Below, one piece after another: positions 38,059-46,165 of a stretch of 64,000 nucleotides of DNA. The position numbers were made by a program, and so were the translations under genes. The notes below the pieces were generated by a model. It was not told where the DNA came from, did not search any database, and saw nothing but the letters and a program-made list of their open reading frames with translations. Origin of the DNA: Lepidodermella squamata. Taxonomy: Eukaryota > Gastrotricha. Numbering within the stretch: position 1 is the stretch's first letter; every line of letters begins with the position of its first letter. The stretch lies in contig JBLDXI010000012.1 of the NCBI GenBank assembly GCA_047495785.1, positions 124,001-188,000 of the forward strand, given 5' to 3'.

Positions 38059-38259
38059 TATCGTAAATTAAAATTCTGAAAAAATGAATGAATGAATGGT
38101 GCGCAGTTTCATAGCTTTCAAATCCTACGCCTTACGAAGTCCGCGTAACTAGGAGATAGAGACGAAGAGGCAATCATAAAGCATCTCACGTGTCTTTATT
38201 ATCATCTCATATCGGAAATTAAGGAATCTCTATTATGCATCCTACGATATGAATTCCGG

Positions 38260-38628
38260 CTATATTAGTGTAAAAGGAGAGGTGGAAAATGTACTAATCG
38301 TAATCTTCTTGATTATGACCCCGTGCATAGCGTACCAGTCACTGCTGGACGGGTCAAAAGCGTCTTGCTGAAAGGTATTTTGGCCCAGTTTGGATAGGAT
38401 ATAGGCCTGAATTTCACTCTCGAGAAATCCGTAGAATTCATCAAGCAAAATCTGGTCATCCGATGGCAGCTCTTCTTCGCTACCGTGTTCTGAATTAAGC
38501 TCGGTAGGCTCTAGCCAGTAGCTGTGAACATCGTCATAGGCCGACGGCCGGCGTGGCGAGCAAATGGCGCCGCTGCAGATCACCGACAAGATAACACAGC
38601 AAATCAGTGGCGCGCAATTAATTTTCAT
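38260..38628 (-). CDS. Small secreted acidic protein
   Basis: 122 aa. Signal peptide 1-23 with four cysteines. S-A-Y-D-D-V-H-S-Y-W-L-E-P (29-41) is similar in spacing to the D-D-V-H-G-F-L-M-A-D-G box of 9755-10009, and E-H-G-S-E-E-E (47-53) is acidic. The middle is predicted helical (L-L-D-E-F-Y-G-F-L-E-S-E-I-Q-A-Y-I-L-S-K-L-G). The tail G-V-I-I-K-K-I-T-I-S-T-F is hydrophobic and basic. Possible distant member of the SAE/DG group. Confidence 0.72.
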   Translation of the reverse strand: MKINCAPLICCVILSVICSGAICSPRRPSAYDDVHSYWLEPTELNSEHGSEEELPSDDQILLDEFYGFLESEIQAYILSKLGQNTFQQDAFDPSSSDWYAMHGVIIKKITISTFSTSPFTLI

Positions 38629-39080
38629 TGCTTGATGCTATTTCAGTGCAATAATTGCTCGCTGGGTCGAATGAGACTGCTAACTTTATTACGTGCGTCG
38701 GCCTTGTATTTCAATTAATTACCACGCTTCTTTTTCAGTCAAAAGGCGGAAATTGTGACGCTTGCTCAAGTGTTCGGACATCACGATTTTTACTAATCAC
38801 GTTAAAGGCCGGAAGGCAGTGAATATAGAGGACAAATGATTTGGCCCACAGTAGTATCTCTGAATTTTAAGGCAGCTTTATTTCGAGCCAATTCAATCGG
38901 AAATATTTCATCGCAGTTTCTTATCACTGAGCCGAAACGCCGAGCAAAAACAACAATTAATAAGTACGCTCAGAATGACGCCAAAAATCACGCCGAAAAG
39001 CTGGTTTTAAGAAAGTTTGAACTAACACAAAAGCCGCTGGGGAGATCCCTCGGACATTCCGTGGGTGTAAAAATATCTCG
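38629..39080. other. Intergenic, nothing recognised
   Basis: The plus-strand frame 38836-39126 lacks a signal peptide and runs into the promoter of the gene at 39126. No repeat seen. Confidence 0.35.
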
Positions 39081-39086
39081 TATAAA
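39081..39086 (+). promoter_or_regulatory. TATA box of gene 39126-39290
   Basis: TATAAA 40 bp upstream of the ATG of the tiny plus-strand gene. Confidence 0.55.
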
Positions 39087-39125
39087 TGGGGCCAGAACTC
39101 AACCAGATGAGATTTGTTTTCGCTG

Positions 39126-39290
39126 ATGCAAAAAATGAATAATATTTTGCGTGTTATTGTGATCTTCTTTTTACTGCTCATCTTTCAAAACGGCGTTGAT
39201 GCTCGATATGGCAGGATTTATCGCGACTTCATGGCGAACTTGCGGAAGTCCAACAACGAACTATCGTTCAACAATGAAAATCAAGGATGA
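39126..39290 (+). CDS. Tiny secreted peptide on the opposite strand
   Basis: 54 aa. An uncharged hydrophobic core (V-I-V-I-F-F-L-L-L-I-F) between residues 10 and 20 gives a clear signal peptide ending near V-D-A (26). The mature product would be 28 residues beginning R-Y-G-R-I-Y-R-D-F-M-A-N-L-R-K-S and ending Asn-rich, with no cysteine. A TATAAA lies 40 bp upstream. A second in-frame ATG at codon 4 is equally plausible as start. It is the only plus-strand small gene in the array and divergent from its neighbour at 38260. R-Y-G-R-I-Y recalls Arg/Tyr-rich regulatory peptides in general only. Confidence 0.65.
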   Translation: MQKMNNILRVIVIFFLLLIFQNGVDARYGRIYRDFMANLRKSNNELSFNNENQG

Positions 39291-39451
39291 TGCTTAACGG
39301 ACTACATGAGATCGAGTTTCATCGACTTTTAACAAGACATTACTTTATTCGAAAAACGTGCTTATAATTTTGAAATATCAGATTAAAGATTGAGGTGGGA
39401 AGTGTTCACATTTTTGTAGTCCAGAGGGAAACAGGAAGTCGTATTCTCAGG

Positions 39452-39667
39452 TCAAAAGACTTCGTGCATTTCCGGTTTAAAATAAGCTCGGTCACGCAGC
39501 GCCTGCTCGAAATCAATCAAATTGACGTAATGATCCGGGTCAAGCAGCGGGTCGTTGCCGTTCGCTGATGTCATGTCTAAAACTTCAGACAAGAACACGT
39601 TCGGGTCGTCCTCGCATTTAACTAGAATAAAAGCCAGTGCAAAGATGAAAACTATTTTAAGCTGCAT
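39452..39667 (-). CDS. Small secreted acidic protein, PNY-related
   Basis: 71 aa. Signal peptide 1-18 (V-K-C). The mature part is acidic, with P-L-L-D-P-D-H-Y-V-N-L-I-D-F-E-Q-A-L-R-D-R (40-60) corresponding to L-L-M-D-P-N-Y-V-R-F-L-K-Q-K-Q in 37780-38058. It has no dibasic site and no C-terminal signature. It may be a reduced paralog or a co-expressed acidic partner. Confidence 0.77.
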   Translation of the reverse strand: MQLKIVFIFALAFILVKCEDDPNVFLSEVLDMTSANGNDPLLDPDHYVNLIDFEQALRDRAYFKPEMHEVF

Positions 39668-39807
39668 TTTTTAAATAAATAATTTACCACGCACTTGAAA
39701 TAAAAATTCGAAATAATTTATTTGCGGCGCTGGATAAAGCCATGATTTATTTTCAATTAAAATTCGGATTTTTTTATTTGATCGATAAAATGAGTATATC
39801 AGGGAAG

Positions 39808-40134
39808 TTAGTCTCGTAAAGCTTTCGCCCAAGTCAGAAGTTCTTCTTCGGCAGCCGCTGCACTCGCCTCGTCGTCGCCATCTTCATCTTCCGCCGCCTC
39901 AACCGGCTCGTCCTCTTCCCGAGCCGTATCGTCATCTTCCTCGGCCTCTCGCTGCAGCCTCTCCATAACTTGCATTTGATACATAAGCTGTCGCAGCATT
40001 TTGTCCTGATCCGGGCTCGCGATTTGCGAAGTTTCGTTGCTGTCCGATTTAGTGACAGGTGCAGAGTCGGCCGAGCCTAATACGAGGCTGACAACTAGGG
40101 TTGCCACAACGGCCAACATCGTTAAATTCGACAT
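39808..40134 (-). CDS. Small secreted acidic coiled protein
   Basis: 108 aa from the ATG at 40134 (the frame is open to 40290 but that extension has no hydrophobic start). Signal peptide 1-24 (S-A-D-S-A). M-L-R-Q-L-M-Y-Q-M-Q-V-M-E-R-L-Q-R-E-A (46-64) is a strong amphipathic helix with a 3-4 spacing; then comes a highly acidic stretch of about 30 Glu/Asp/Ala residues (65-98) and the end L-L-T-W-A-K-A-L-R-D. It is not like the other families. 'tatatata' at about 40140 is very near the ATG, so the exact start is uncertain. Confidence 0.72.
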   Translation of the reverse strand: MSNLTMLAVVATLVVSLVLGSADSAPVTKSDSNETSQIASPDQDKMLRQLMYQMQVMERLQREAEEDDDTAREEDEPVEAAEDEDGDDEASAAAAEEELLTWAKALRD

Positions 40135-40631
40135 TGTTATATATATACTCGGACCTAAAAGTTTGGAAAAAATCCGAAACGTATATATCTCACAAATTAC
40201 GTCCGGCGATGAGAGGGTGTTATTGGCGCGATGTTTTATTATTGAGTTTCTTGAATGAGCTTGTTTGTTCCTACACAAAATCACGCGCATCGATTCCTAC
40301 GTTGCATTGTCTGCGGCCTATAAAGCAATTTAGGAAAAAAGCCTTCATCATTCCCACGCATGATCGAATTGCTTTCTACGCAGCACACCTGTAAAATAAA
40401 TAAGAGAAACGCACCAGAAATATTCTATATTATAGTATGAGTTGGATAATCGCATGAAAAAGTGCGTGTAAAAATAGAAACGAAATATTCCAATTTTTCG
40501 TGAAAACTCTGAGGGCGTCTCATTTTTGTCAGTGCTTTTCGGTCCCATCAGACAAAAAAATGGCGATAATCACGGCGAAAAATAGTTTTATTACCAAAAA
40601 AATATATGAGTCATAAAATGGAAGTATATCC
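40135..40631. other. Intergenic, nothing recognised
   Basis: No supported frame. The 'tttattaccaaaaaaatatat' region near 40589 includes minus-strand AATAAA for the gene at 40632 or its relatives. Confidence 0.35.
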
Positions 40632-41009
40632 TTATAATCCTTTGTTGGCCATTGAGATAAGAACAGCCGGTGACATTGGGATGAAACTCGGATCAGGATA
40701 AACCGGGTAACTGGTTTTATGCCGATGTTTTCTCAGGTGTTTCGTTAAATGATGATGGTAATGCGTGTGGTGCAGCGTTTTAGCCAGATTTTCCAGTATC
40801 GCGCCGGCGCGTTTAAAGTGACTGAATTGCTTCGAATGAGTCACTGGGTGGTTCGACTTTGAATGAAACAGCGGCACAGTTTTACGATGATATATATTGT
40901 TAATCGTGGTCCGCCATATTTCTGAAGCAGGAGAATCTGCACTACAGTAGGAAACTACCAATCCGAGAATGATAAAGGCGATAAAAGGGATCAGCTTCGT
41001 TTTCAGCAT
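40632..41009 (-). CDS. Small secreted histidine-rich protein
   Basis: 125 aa. Signal peptide 1-24. F-K-R-A-G-A-I-L-E-N-L-A-K-T-L (65-79) gives a Lys-Arg site followed by a short helix, then H-H-T-H-Y-H-H-H-L-T-K-H-L-R-K-H-R-H-K (80-98), a histidine cluster, then a Pro/Ser/Ile-rich tail. About half of residues 80-98 are His. Such a tract could bind Zn or Cu or act as a cationic pH-dependent peptide (inference from composition). Mature part without cysteine. Confidence 0.78.
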   Translation of the reverse strand: MLKTKLIPFIAFIILGLVVSYCSADSPASEIWRTTINNIYHRKTVPLFHSKSNHPVTHSKQFSHFKRAGAILENLAKTLHHTHYHHHLTKHLRKHRHKTSYPVYPDPSFIPMSPAVLISMANKGL

Positions 41010-41300
41010 TTCTTAATCTTAATCTGAGGAAATTGTTGATAGTGAGATGGCTAAGTTGTTATCAGCAGACCCTGCGATATTAGATTAACCTGTTCTAATT
41101 CGGTTACAAACCGGACGAGAATTTATTTTTGAACAACTAGAGTGTCACTGAGGGCCGGGTTTGGTTTAACGTTTAACGTGACGTCAAACAGTCTAGTTAT
41201 GTCGGAAATTTGTTTATTCAATCATGCATAAAACAAAGTGACACATATAGACGAATCTACCCTGTCTGTAGTCTTATTGAATCAGGATCATTAGTTCGGA

Positions 41301-41591
41301 CTAAGTTGAGTAGCGGAACGGCTTAGATGGCCTCAATCCGACCTCATCCGGGATGTTTTTCTCGCCTGAGTGTGGTTTGCTGTTAACTCGGGACGGTGCG
41401 TTACTTCGAAACGCGGCACCTAGGGACCCACGTTTTCCGGCTATGATGGCTGAATACCAGTTATTACCCGGTGCGTATTCGAAGTCATTAAGCCTGTGCT
41501 GTGATGAGTATCCATAATCATACGCCTCTTGACCCGAAATGACCTCGGCGAAGATCAAGAAAAAAACTGCGACAACATAATATCGGTGCAT
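41301..41591 (-). CDS. Small secreted protein with KRG site
   Basis: 96 aa from the ATG at 41591 (an upstream ATG at 41612 adds seven residues). Signal peptide 1-20. Tyr-rich mature N terminus (Y-D-Y-G-Y). N-N-W-Y-S-A-I-I-A-G-K-R-G-S-L-G-A-A-F-R-S (43-63) has the same W-x-x-x-[LI]-x-[AG]-K-R-G context as 21817-22212 and 31972-32274. The 42-residue tail after Lys-Arg ends L-R-P-S-K-P-F-R-Y-S-T, partly like the GRP end (R-P-x-x-x-x-x-R). No cysteine. Confidence 0.8.
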   Translation of the reverse strand: MHRYYVVAVFFLIFAEVISGQEAYDYGYSSQHRLNDFEYAPGNNWYSAIIAGKRGSLGAAFRSNAPSRVNSKPHSGEKNIPDEVGLRPSKPFRYST

Positions 41592-41822
41592 ATTTATGAT
41601 GCTTAATATCAAGAAAAATGCGATATTGAAATATATTTGGCAGAAAAATTGTCGGCCTAAACCATTAGTGTGATTACAGCGTAGGCAATTTTTCCTAATA
41701 TTGGCGTTCTATTTCTTTAGAGTTTTTTGGCCCTTTATAACCTCGACGCGTTTTAATTGAACAATTTATAATTAAACAATTAAGATTCACTGTTATAAGA
41801 GTGTGTCATGAGTTTTTTGCTT

Positions 41823-42137
41823 TCAACCCTTGGCGAATCCCAGCTTGAGTTTGTTGAAACTGCCATTGTTAAGTTGGTGCAATTTCGCGCTGTTGACATA
41901 GATCCTAACAATTTTCGCCTTGGGCTTGAGGGTAACAACTGCTTTATTGGGCCGATTTTCCTTGGCTATTTTGATGTTTTGTCTTGAACCATCGCCAAAG
42001 CTAGCAGCTAGTCGATTCATTCGCTCATTATCCGCCTTAAAGTTGTAAATGTCATTGGCCAATATCGACTCAACCTGGTTAAGGCCGATTAGACAGCTTA
42101 GAAAAACCACGAAAAAAACTGCTAAAAATTTATTCAT
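41823..42137 (-). CDS. Small secreted basic protein
   Basis: 104 aa. Signal peptide 1-24 (Q-V-E-S). Strongly basic: K-I-A-K-E-N-R-P-N-K-A-V-V-T-L-K-P-K-A-K-I-V-R-I-Y-V-N-S-A-K-L (56-86). K-A-K-I-V-R-I-Y-V-N resembles the strand preceding Gly in the GRP signature but lacks G-R-P. No acidic stretch, unlike most neighbours. Unknown function. Confidence 0.7.
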   Translation of the reverse strand: MNKFLAVFFVVFLSCLIGLNQVESILANDIYNFKADNERMNRLAASFGDGSRQNIKIAKENRPNKAVVTLKPKAKIVRIYVNSAKLHQLNNGSFNKLKLGFAKG

Positions 42138-42534
42138 TTTTTTACGAGGATAAAAAAATGGCCGAATACAAGATAAAATCTTTCGGATGAGACACTATGT
42201 GTGGGTGTAATTATCGATGATTAATCGCAGCCTCGAATGAATTTAGGGGACACATTCTGAGATATTTTTAGATTATACTGCATACGCAGAAGTTTTCGCG
42301 GCAATCTTGTATTTGCATATCGACCTAAAAATGGCCATTTTTTATTTCGTGAAAATTTGAGTTTGGGAGGGCGATCCTCGGATAATTATCGCAAGAGTGG
42401 TGATTTTTTGCTTTTGCGAATTCATGGCGAAATTTTGCGAAAATAAAATTACTGTGAAAATTCCAACATACGAATTTTATTTCAAGTCTTTAATCGAACA
42501 AAATTGTATAATTAACATTAAGTTATTAAGTTTT
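42138..42534. other. Intergenic, nothing recognised
   Basis: AT-rich; 'ttaagttattaagttttttattttcg' near 42520 provides minus-strand AATAAA for 42535-42957. Confidence 0.35.
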
Positions 42535-42957
42535 TTATTTTCGAACAGCGGCTACGATTTTGTAAGGACGGCCGTTGATATATCGGATCTGGTTGCTTTC
42601 CTTGCCGCGTTTCTGGAAGTTGTCGAAAGTGTAACGGCCTCGCTTTTCCTCCTCGCCTGATACGAAATCGCCGCCGAACAGCCAGTCAGAGGCTGATCGG
42701 CGATCTCGCCACGCCGTGCTTTTCACCGAGCTCCAACCGCGCTTCATAACATCACCCCTCCAGTTGCCGCTCTTCTTCTTCTCGCGCCAGCCTCGCTTGT
42801 CGAACGGCTGGAATGTCATGCCGTCTTCAGTCAGCTCCCACCGCCCCGAACTTGCTCGCTTGGCAACTGAATGCGAGTTGACACCTGAAAAAGCTTCACT
42901 CAAAACAACCACTGCCACTGTGGCGACAACAATAACAGATTTGTATGAAAGCGACAT
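42535..42957 (-). CDS. Multi-peptide precursor with five KR sites and GRP end
   Basis: 140 aa. Signal peptide 1 to about 28. Lys-Arg at 33-34, 54-55, 72-73, 105-106 and 116-117, four of them followed by Gly (K-R-G-W-R, K-R-G-W-S, K-R-G-R-Y, K-R-G-K-E). Cutting at each would release G-W-x peptides of 16-31 residues rich in Trp, Arg and Ser. The last segment holds the family signature Q-I-R-Y-I-N-G-R-P-Y-K-I-V-A-A-V-R-K (123-140). This is the most prohormone-like GRP member and shows how the motif relates to convertase sites. It is the last minus-strand gene before the array ends. Confidence 0.87.
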   Translation of the reverse strand: MSLSYKSVIVVATVAVVVLSEAFSGVNSHSVAKRASSGRWELTEDGMTFQPFDKRGWREKKKSGNWRGDVMKRGWSSVKSTAWRDRRSASDWLFGGDFVSGEEEKRGRYTFDNFQKRGKESNQIRYINGRPYKIVAAVRK

Positions 42958-43265
42958 CTTGAAGGTTTTTTTAACTACACCGGAAAAATCGCAGAATGAT
43001 TTTTCGACAAAATATTCCCTTACTCTCGAGTGCAGCTTTTAACGACATTTCCCAACAGGGCTGGATCGTTTTGTTTTAAAATAGCGTCAAAAATAGCAAT
43101 CATATCATATGATAATCGCCCCCTTTCGTCCTATGACCTTAGGGAGTCTATCATCACGCCCTCAAAAATGAAAAAAAAATTTGCTCTGGCTTCGAAATTA
43201 AATTGCGCACTGATATAATTGATTAAGGCGTATGACGAGAGAGTTAATAATTGGACGATCTGGCT

Positions 43266-43273
43266 TATAAAAG
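43266..43273 (+). promoter_or_regulatory. TATA box of the DJ-1 gene
   Basis: TATAAAAG about 100 bp upstream of the ATG at 43367; the interval would be a short 5' UTR. Confidence 0.5.
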
Positions 43274-43366
43274 CCGCCAATTTTAAGGGGAAGAATCATC
43301 ATTCGAATTCTCAGCTCAATCAAGTCTTTCTTGTATAATCTTCGCTGTATTCATTTTTCGGTGAAA

Positions 43367-44274
43367 ATGCCCGCCCCTAACAAAACCGCGTTGATCCTGT
43401 TGGCCGACAACCAAGAAGAGGTTGAATTCGTGACAACCGTCGATGTCCTCCGCCGTGCTGAGATCACCGTCACCATCGCTGGGCTGAACAGCTCCGAACT
43501 CGTCAAGTGCTGCCAGGGTGTCCAGATCAAGCCTGACACTTCGCTGAAGGACGCCATGTCAAGCGACAAGCACTACGATGTTGTCATCTTGCCAGGTGGA
43601 CCCGGTGCTAAGGCCTTTGCGGACTCTGAGGAAGTTCGCAAGCTGCTCAAGGAACAAGAAAGCTCGAAGCGCTACATTGCTGCTATCTGCGGAGGTAAAA
43701 TTCTCATTCATTCGAAATTTAAGAGAGAAAACCTTTTATTGGTATACTGTGTTATATACAAACTATAACATTGCCTTTGAGACACAGGATTATAAATTAT
43801 TAAGTTTATAATTTGATGAGATTAATTGATGAATTAATTGCTTGAATGATTGATTAGTTAGCGTCTTTGAGTAGGTTGGCTATTTGAGTAAAGATGATTA
43901 TTCAGGATCCTAATGCTATCCTTAAGGATTTGATGGGCCATTTAATTTAATTTTCAATAAAATTCAAATTTAAAAATTTAAAATTTTAATCCTTTTAAAT
44001 CCTAATTTTTTAACCTTGCTTTTTAGCTCCTGCCATGATTTTCCCCAAGTTCAAAATTGCCGAGAATCGTAATGTTACTTCGGACCCGAAACTGAAGGAC
44101 CAACTCGCTGGACTGTCGGCCTACAAGTACAAGGAAGATAACACTGTTGTCGACGGCAACATCATCACAAGCCGCGGTATCGGCACTGCCTTCGACTTTG
44201 GCCTTGCCATTGTTTCGGAGCTATGCGGACCAGACCACATTGCCCCGCTGAAGGAAGCCATGCTGCTGAAATGA
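43367..44274 (+). CDS. PARK7: DJ-1/PARK7-type protein (DJ-1/PfpI superfamily)
   Basis: The CDS joins 43367..43694 and 44027..44274 (191 aa, close to the usual 189). The phase-1 junction after I-C-G restores I-A-A-I-C-G-A-P-A, with the redox/nucleophile cysteine at residue 108 (human Cys106 equivalent). The acidic partner lies in N-Q-E-E-V-E (15-20), and P-G-G-P-G (76-80) and T-S-R-G (about 156-159) are the superfamily landmarks. The family acts in the cytosol and mitochondria in oxidative-stress protection; protein and methylglyoxal deglycase activity is proposed. The 332 bp intron is several times longer than others here. AATAAA at 44377. It is an ordinary housekeeping-type gene bordering the secreted array and convergent with 44531-44887. 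Confidence 0.95.
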
Positions 44275-44376
44275 ACCGCCGGCTTCAAAACTTACTAATC
44301 TATTGACTCAATGATTGAAATTTCCTAAGCAATCTGATGAAATCTGATCAAATTTTTCTCTTTCTGTTCCTTTCCG

Positions 44377-44382
44377 AATAAA
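44377..44382 (+). terminator. Polyadenylation signal of the DJ-1 gene
   Basis: AATAAA about 100 bp past the stop codon. Confidence 0.6.
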
Positions 44383-44530
44383 ATTGAAGAAATGGCATGC
44401 AAAAAGTGACATTTTTTATTCAATTTTTATCGCTAATAACAATCAAGACTGAAAAATCAAAGAATTTATAAAGAGACCCTAATAATTGAAATCGATAGGT
44501 TCTCGGTATCCTAGGACGAGTTCGGTCGTT

Positions 44531-44887
44531 TCAGCCGATAAGTTTTCCGCTGAAAAAGCCTTGTTGTAGTTTAGTTATTACTTCTCTCGGTACCGGCTTT
44601 CTCAGCTGTCCCTTCCCCTCCAGATCTTCGGTCGCTTCGCTTTGCGGCGCTGCTTTGTTATAGTGCTTATCCATTAAATTGTTTACCACGGCGAACTTCG
44701 AAGGCGCTATTCGCCTTGCTACCAACGCGTTGCCGTAGTAGCCAGGGTTGAGGAAGCTTGCTTTCGGCTGCCAGTTGAACGCCTGAAAGTCTTCCGGTTC
44801 CTTTAAAATCGCCACGTCTTTGCCCTCGGCGTATAGAATCAGCATACCAATGATGAAAAGGGCTAACTCAGGTACGAAAGCACTCAT
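44531..44887 (-). CDS. Small secreted protein, HWQ family
   Basis: 118 aa from the ATG at 44887 (44905 also in frame). Signal peptide 1-21. D-V-A-I-L-K-E-P-E-D (24-33) takes the place of the S-K-[FY]-x-L box, then F-Q-A-F-N-W-Q-P-K-A-S-F (34-45), then L-V-A-R-R-I-A-P-S-K-F (55-65) with a dibasic site. The C-terminal half is predicted helical (V-P-R-E-V-I-T-K-L-Q-Q-G-F-F) but lacks the A-A-E...R pattern. It lies outside the main array on the far side of DJ-1, showing the family is not confined to it. Confidence 0.78.
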   Translation of the reverse strand: MSAFVPELALFIIGMLILYAEGKDVAILKEPEDFQAFNWQPKASFLNPGYYGNALVARRIAPSKFAVVNNLMDKHYNKAAPQSEATEDLEGKGQLRKPVPREVITKLQQGFFSGKLIG

Positions 44888-45715
44888 TTTCAGCGGTGAA
44901 TTCAAAATGCGAAGAAATTTCTAGAGAATAATCGGGATTTCGGCTGGTAAGAACGACCTACCGGCTTTTTTATTCATGGCGGAGGTGTGACGTGGTGATG
45001 ATTTATTTCCGATAATGACAAAATAATTATAGTCATTTTTAGAGTCATGAGAAATCCAAGCCAACGAGTTCGTTCAAATTATTCAAAATCGCGTGACATC
45101 GGTCCTAAAACACGGAAAACCGCGCAAAATTTTCAAAATTATGAGAAAAATTATTCCCCTTGACCTAATGACCACGGGGTCAATACTTTATTTTCCGGCT
45201 ATTATTAGCTGAAAGTTTTCTCCAAAAATCACCCGAAATATTTAGAAATGTATCGATTCGTCGCCGTGAAAAATTACCTGTAACTTAGAGCAATTAATTG
45301 TGCACGTCGAGATTTCAAGTCGCAGGTTTAGGAGATTATAGATCAGTTACCCGACTTTTCTGTGGTCCATTTCAATGGAAGAACTATACCTAAGATAATT
45401 GGCGTGATGACGCCGCTGAACAATTTAAACCAAGCTAATTACCAGACCTGACAGTTTAGCACCTCACCGACTGTCATTGACGAGTCGAAATATCAAAGAT
45501 TCACGGAAATCGAGGGCCGATTTTAGATTTCAGGTGATCAATTAAAAAGTTTAACCCCTTACAATGATATCAAATCGCGGGGTTAATAAAATGTTTTCGA
45601 GAAATTACATGGTCCAAAAATTTTACGAAATAAATACCCAACTCAGCAGTTAATCATAGCCATTTGATGTCTTTATACAAGACGTTCAACATCGCAAAAT
45701 TTGTCATAAAGCAAA
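44888..45715. other. Intergenic, no supported gene
   Basis: About 800 bp of AT-rich DNA between divergent small genes. A TATA-like 'tttatacaag' near 45670 probably serves the gene at 45716. No repeat recognised. Confidence 0.35.
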
Positions 45716-46039
45716 ATGATGAGCTTGAATATACTCCTTGCAACGTTTCCTATCCTAATCATCGCCCTAGCATCTGCTGCTAAGGATCCTAAAGAAAAAA
45801 ATGGGCTGTACAAAAAACCATTGCTATCGATTTTACTGGATAAAAGCCAAAAACCTGCAGAGCCAATAGACACGAGACCTTCCAGACGATTTGTCGATCA
45901 TCATCAGACGACGACCCCAAAAACGACAACGACTACGCCACGGCCCATCATTGAACCGCTCAATTTCGATCGTAAATACGATTTACAAGTCAAGTGGTAT
46001 GCTGGTAAAATGTTTGTCATCCGCCATAAAGTTGATTAA
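45716..46039 (+). CDS. Small secreted protein, GRP-motif family (plus strand)
   Basis: 107 aa (start 45716 or the next codon 45719). Signal peptide 1 to about 22. L-Y-K-K-P-L (31-36) and S-R-R-F (56-59) are dibasic. A Thr/Pro/Lys linker (T-T-T-P-K-T-T-T-T-T-P-R-P, 65-77) suggests O-glycosylation. It ends Q-V-K-W-Y-A-G-K-M-F-V-I-R-H-K-V-D (91-107), with Lys-Met in place of Arg-Pro. It is the only plus-strand member of this group, close to the vWA gene (126 bp to the next ATG). AATAAA at about 46066. Confidence 0.82.
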   Translation: MMSLNILLATFPILIIALASAAKDPKEKNGLYKKPLLSILLDKSQKPAEPIDTRPSRRFVDHHQTTTPKTTTTTPRPIIEPLNFDRKYDLQVKWYAGKMFVIRHKVD

Positions 46040-46165
46040 ACACCTTTTTTATAATGATTTTCATACAATAAACGCGATTGGCCAGCCAATGTTTATAGAT
46101 CCTATGTTTGCACTTTATTATTTTCCCCTTAAAAGCTATAAGGGAATTCAGAATTTACGATAACC

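Noticed and set aside
7109-42957. Whole array as an operon with trans-splicing
   Set aside because: Intergenic distances are 75 to 1100 bp or more and many genes have their own TATA box and AATAAA, so independent transcription fits better.
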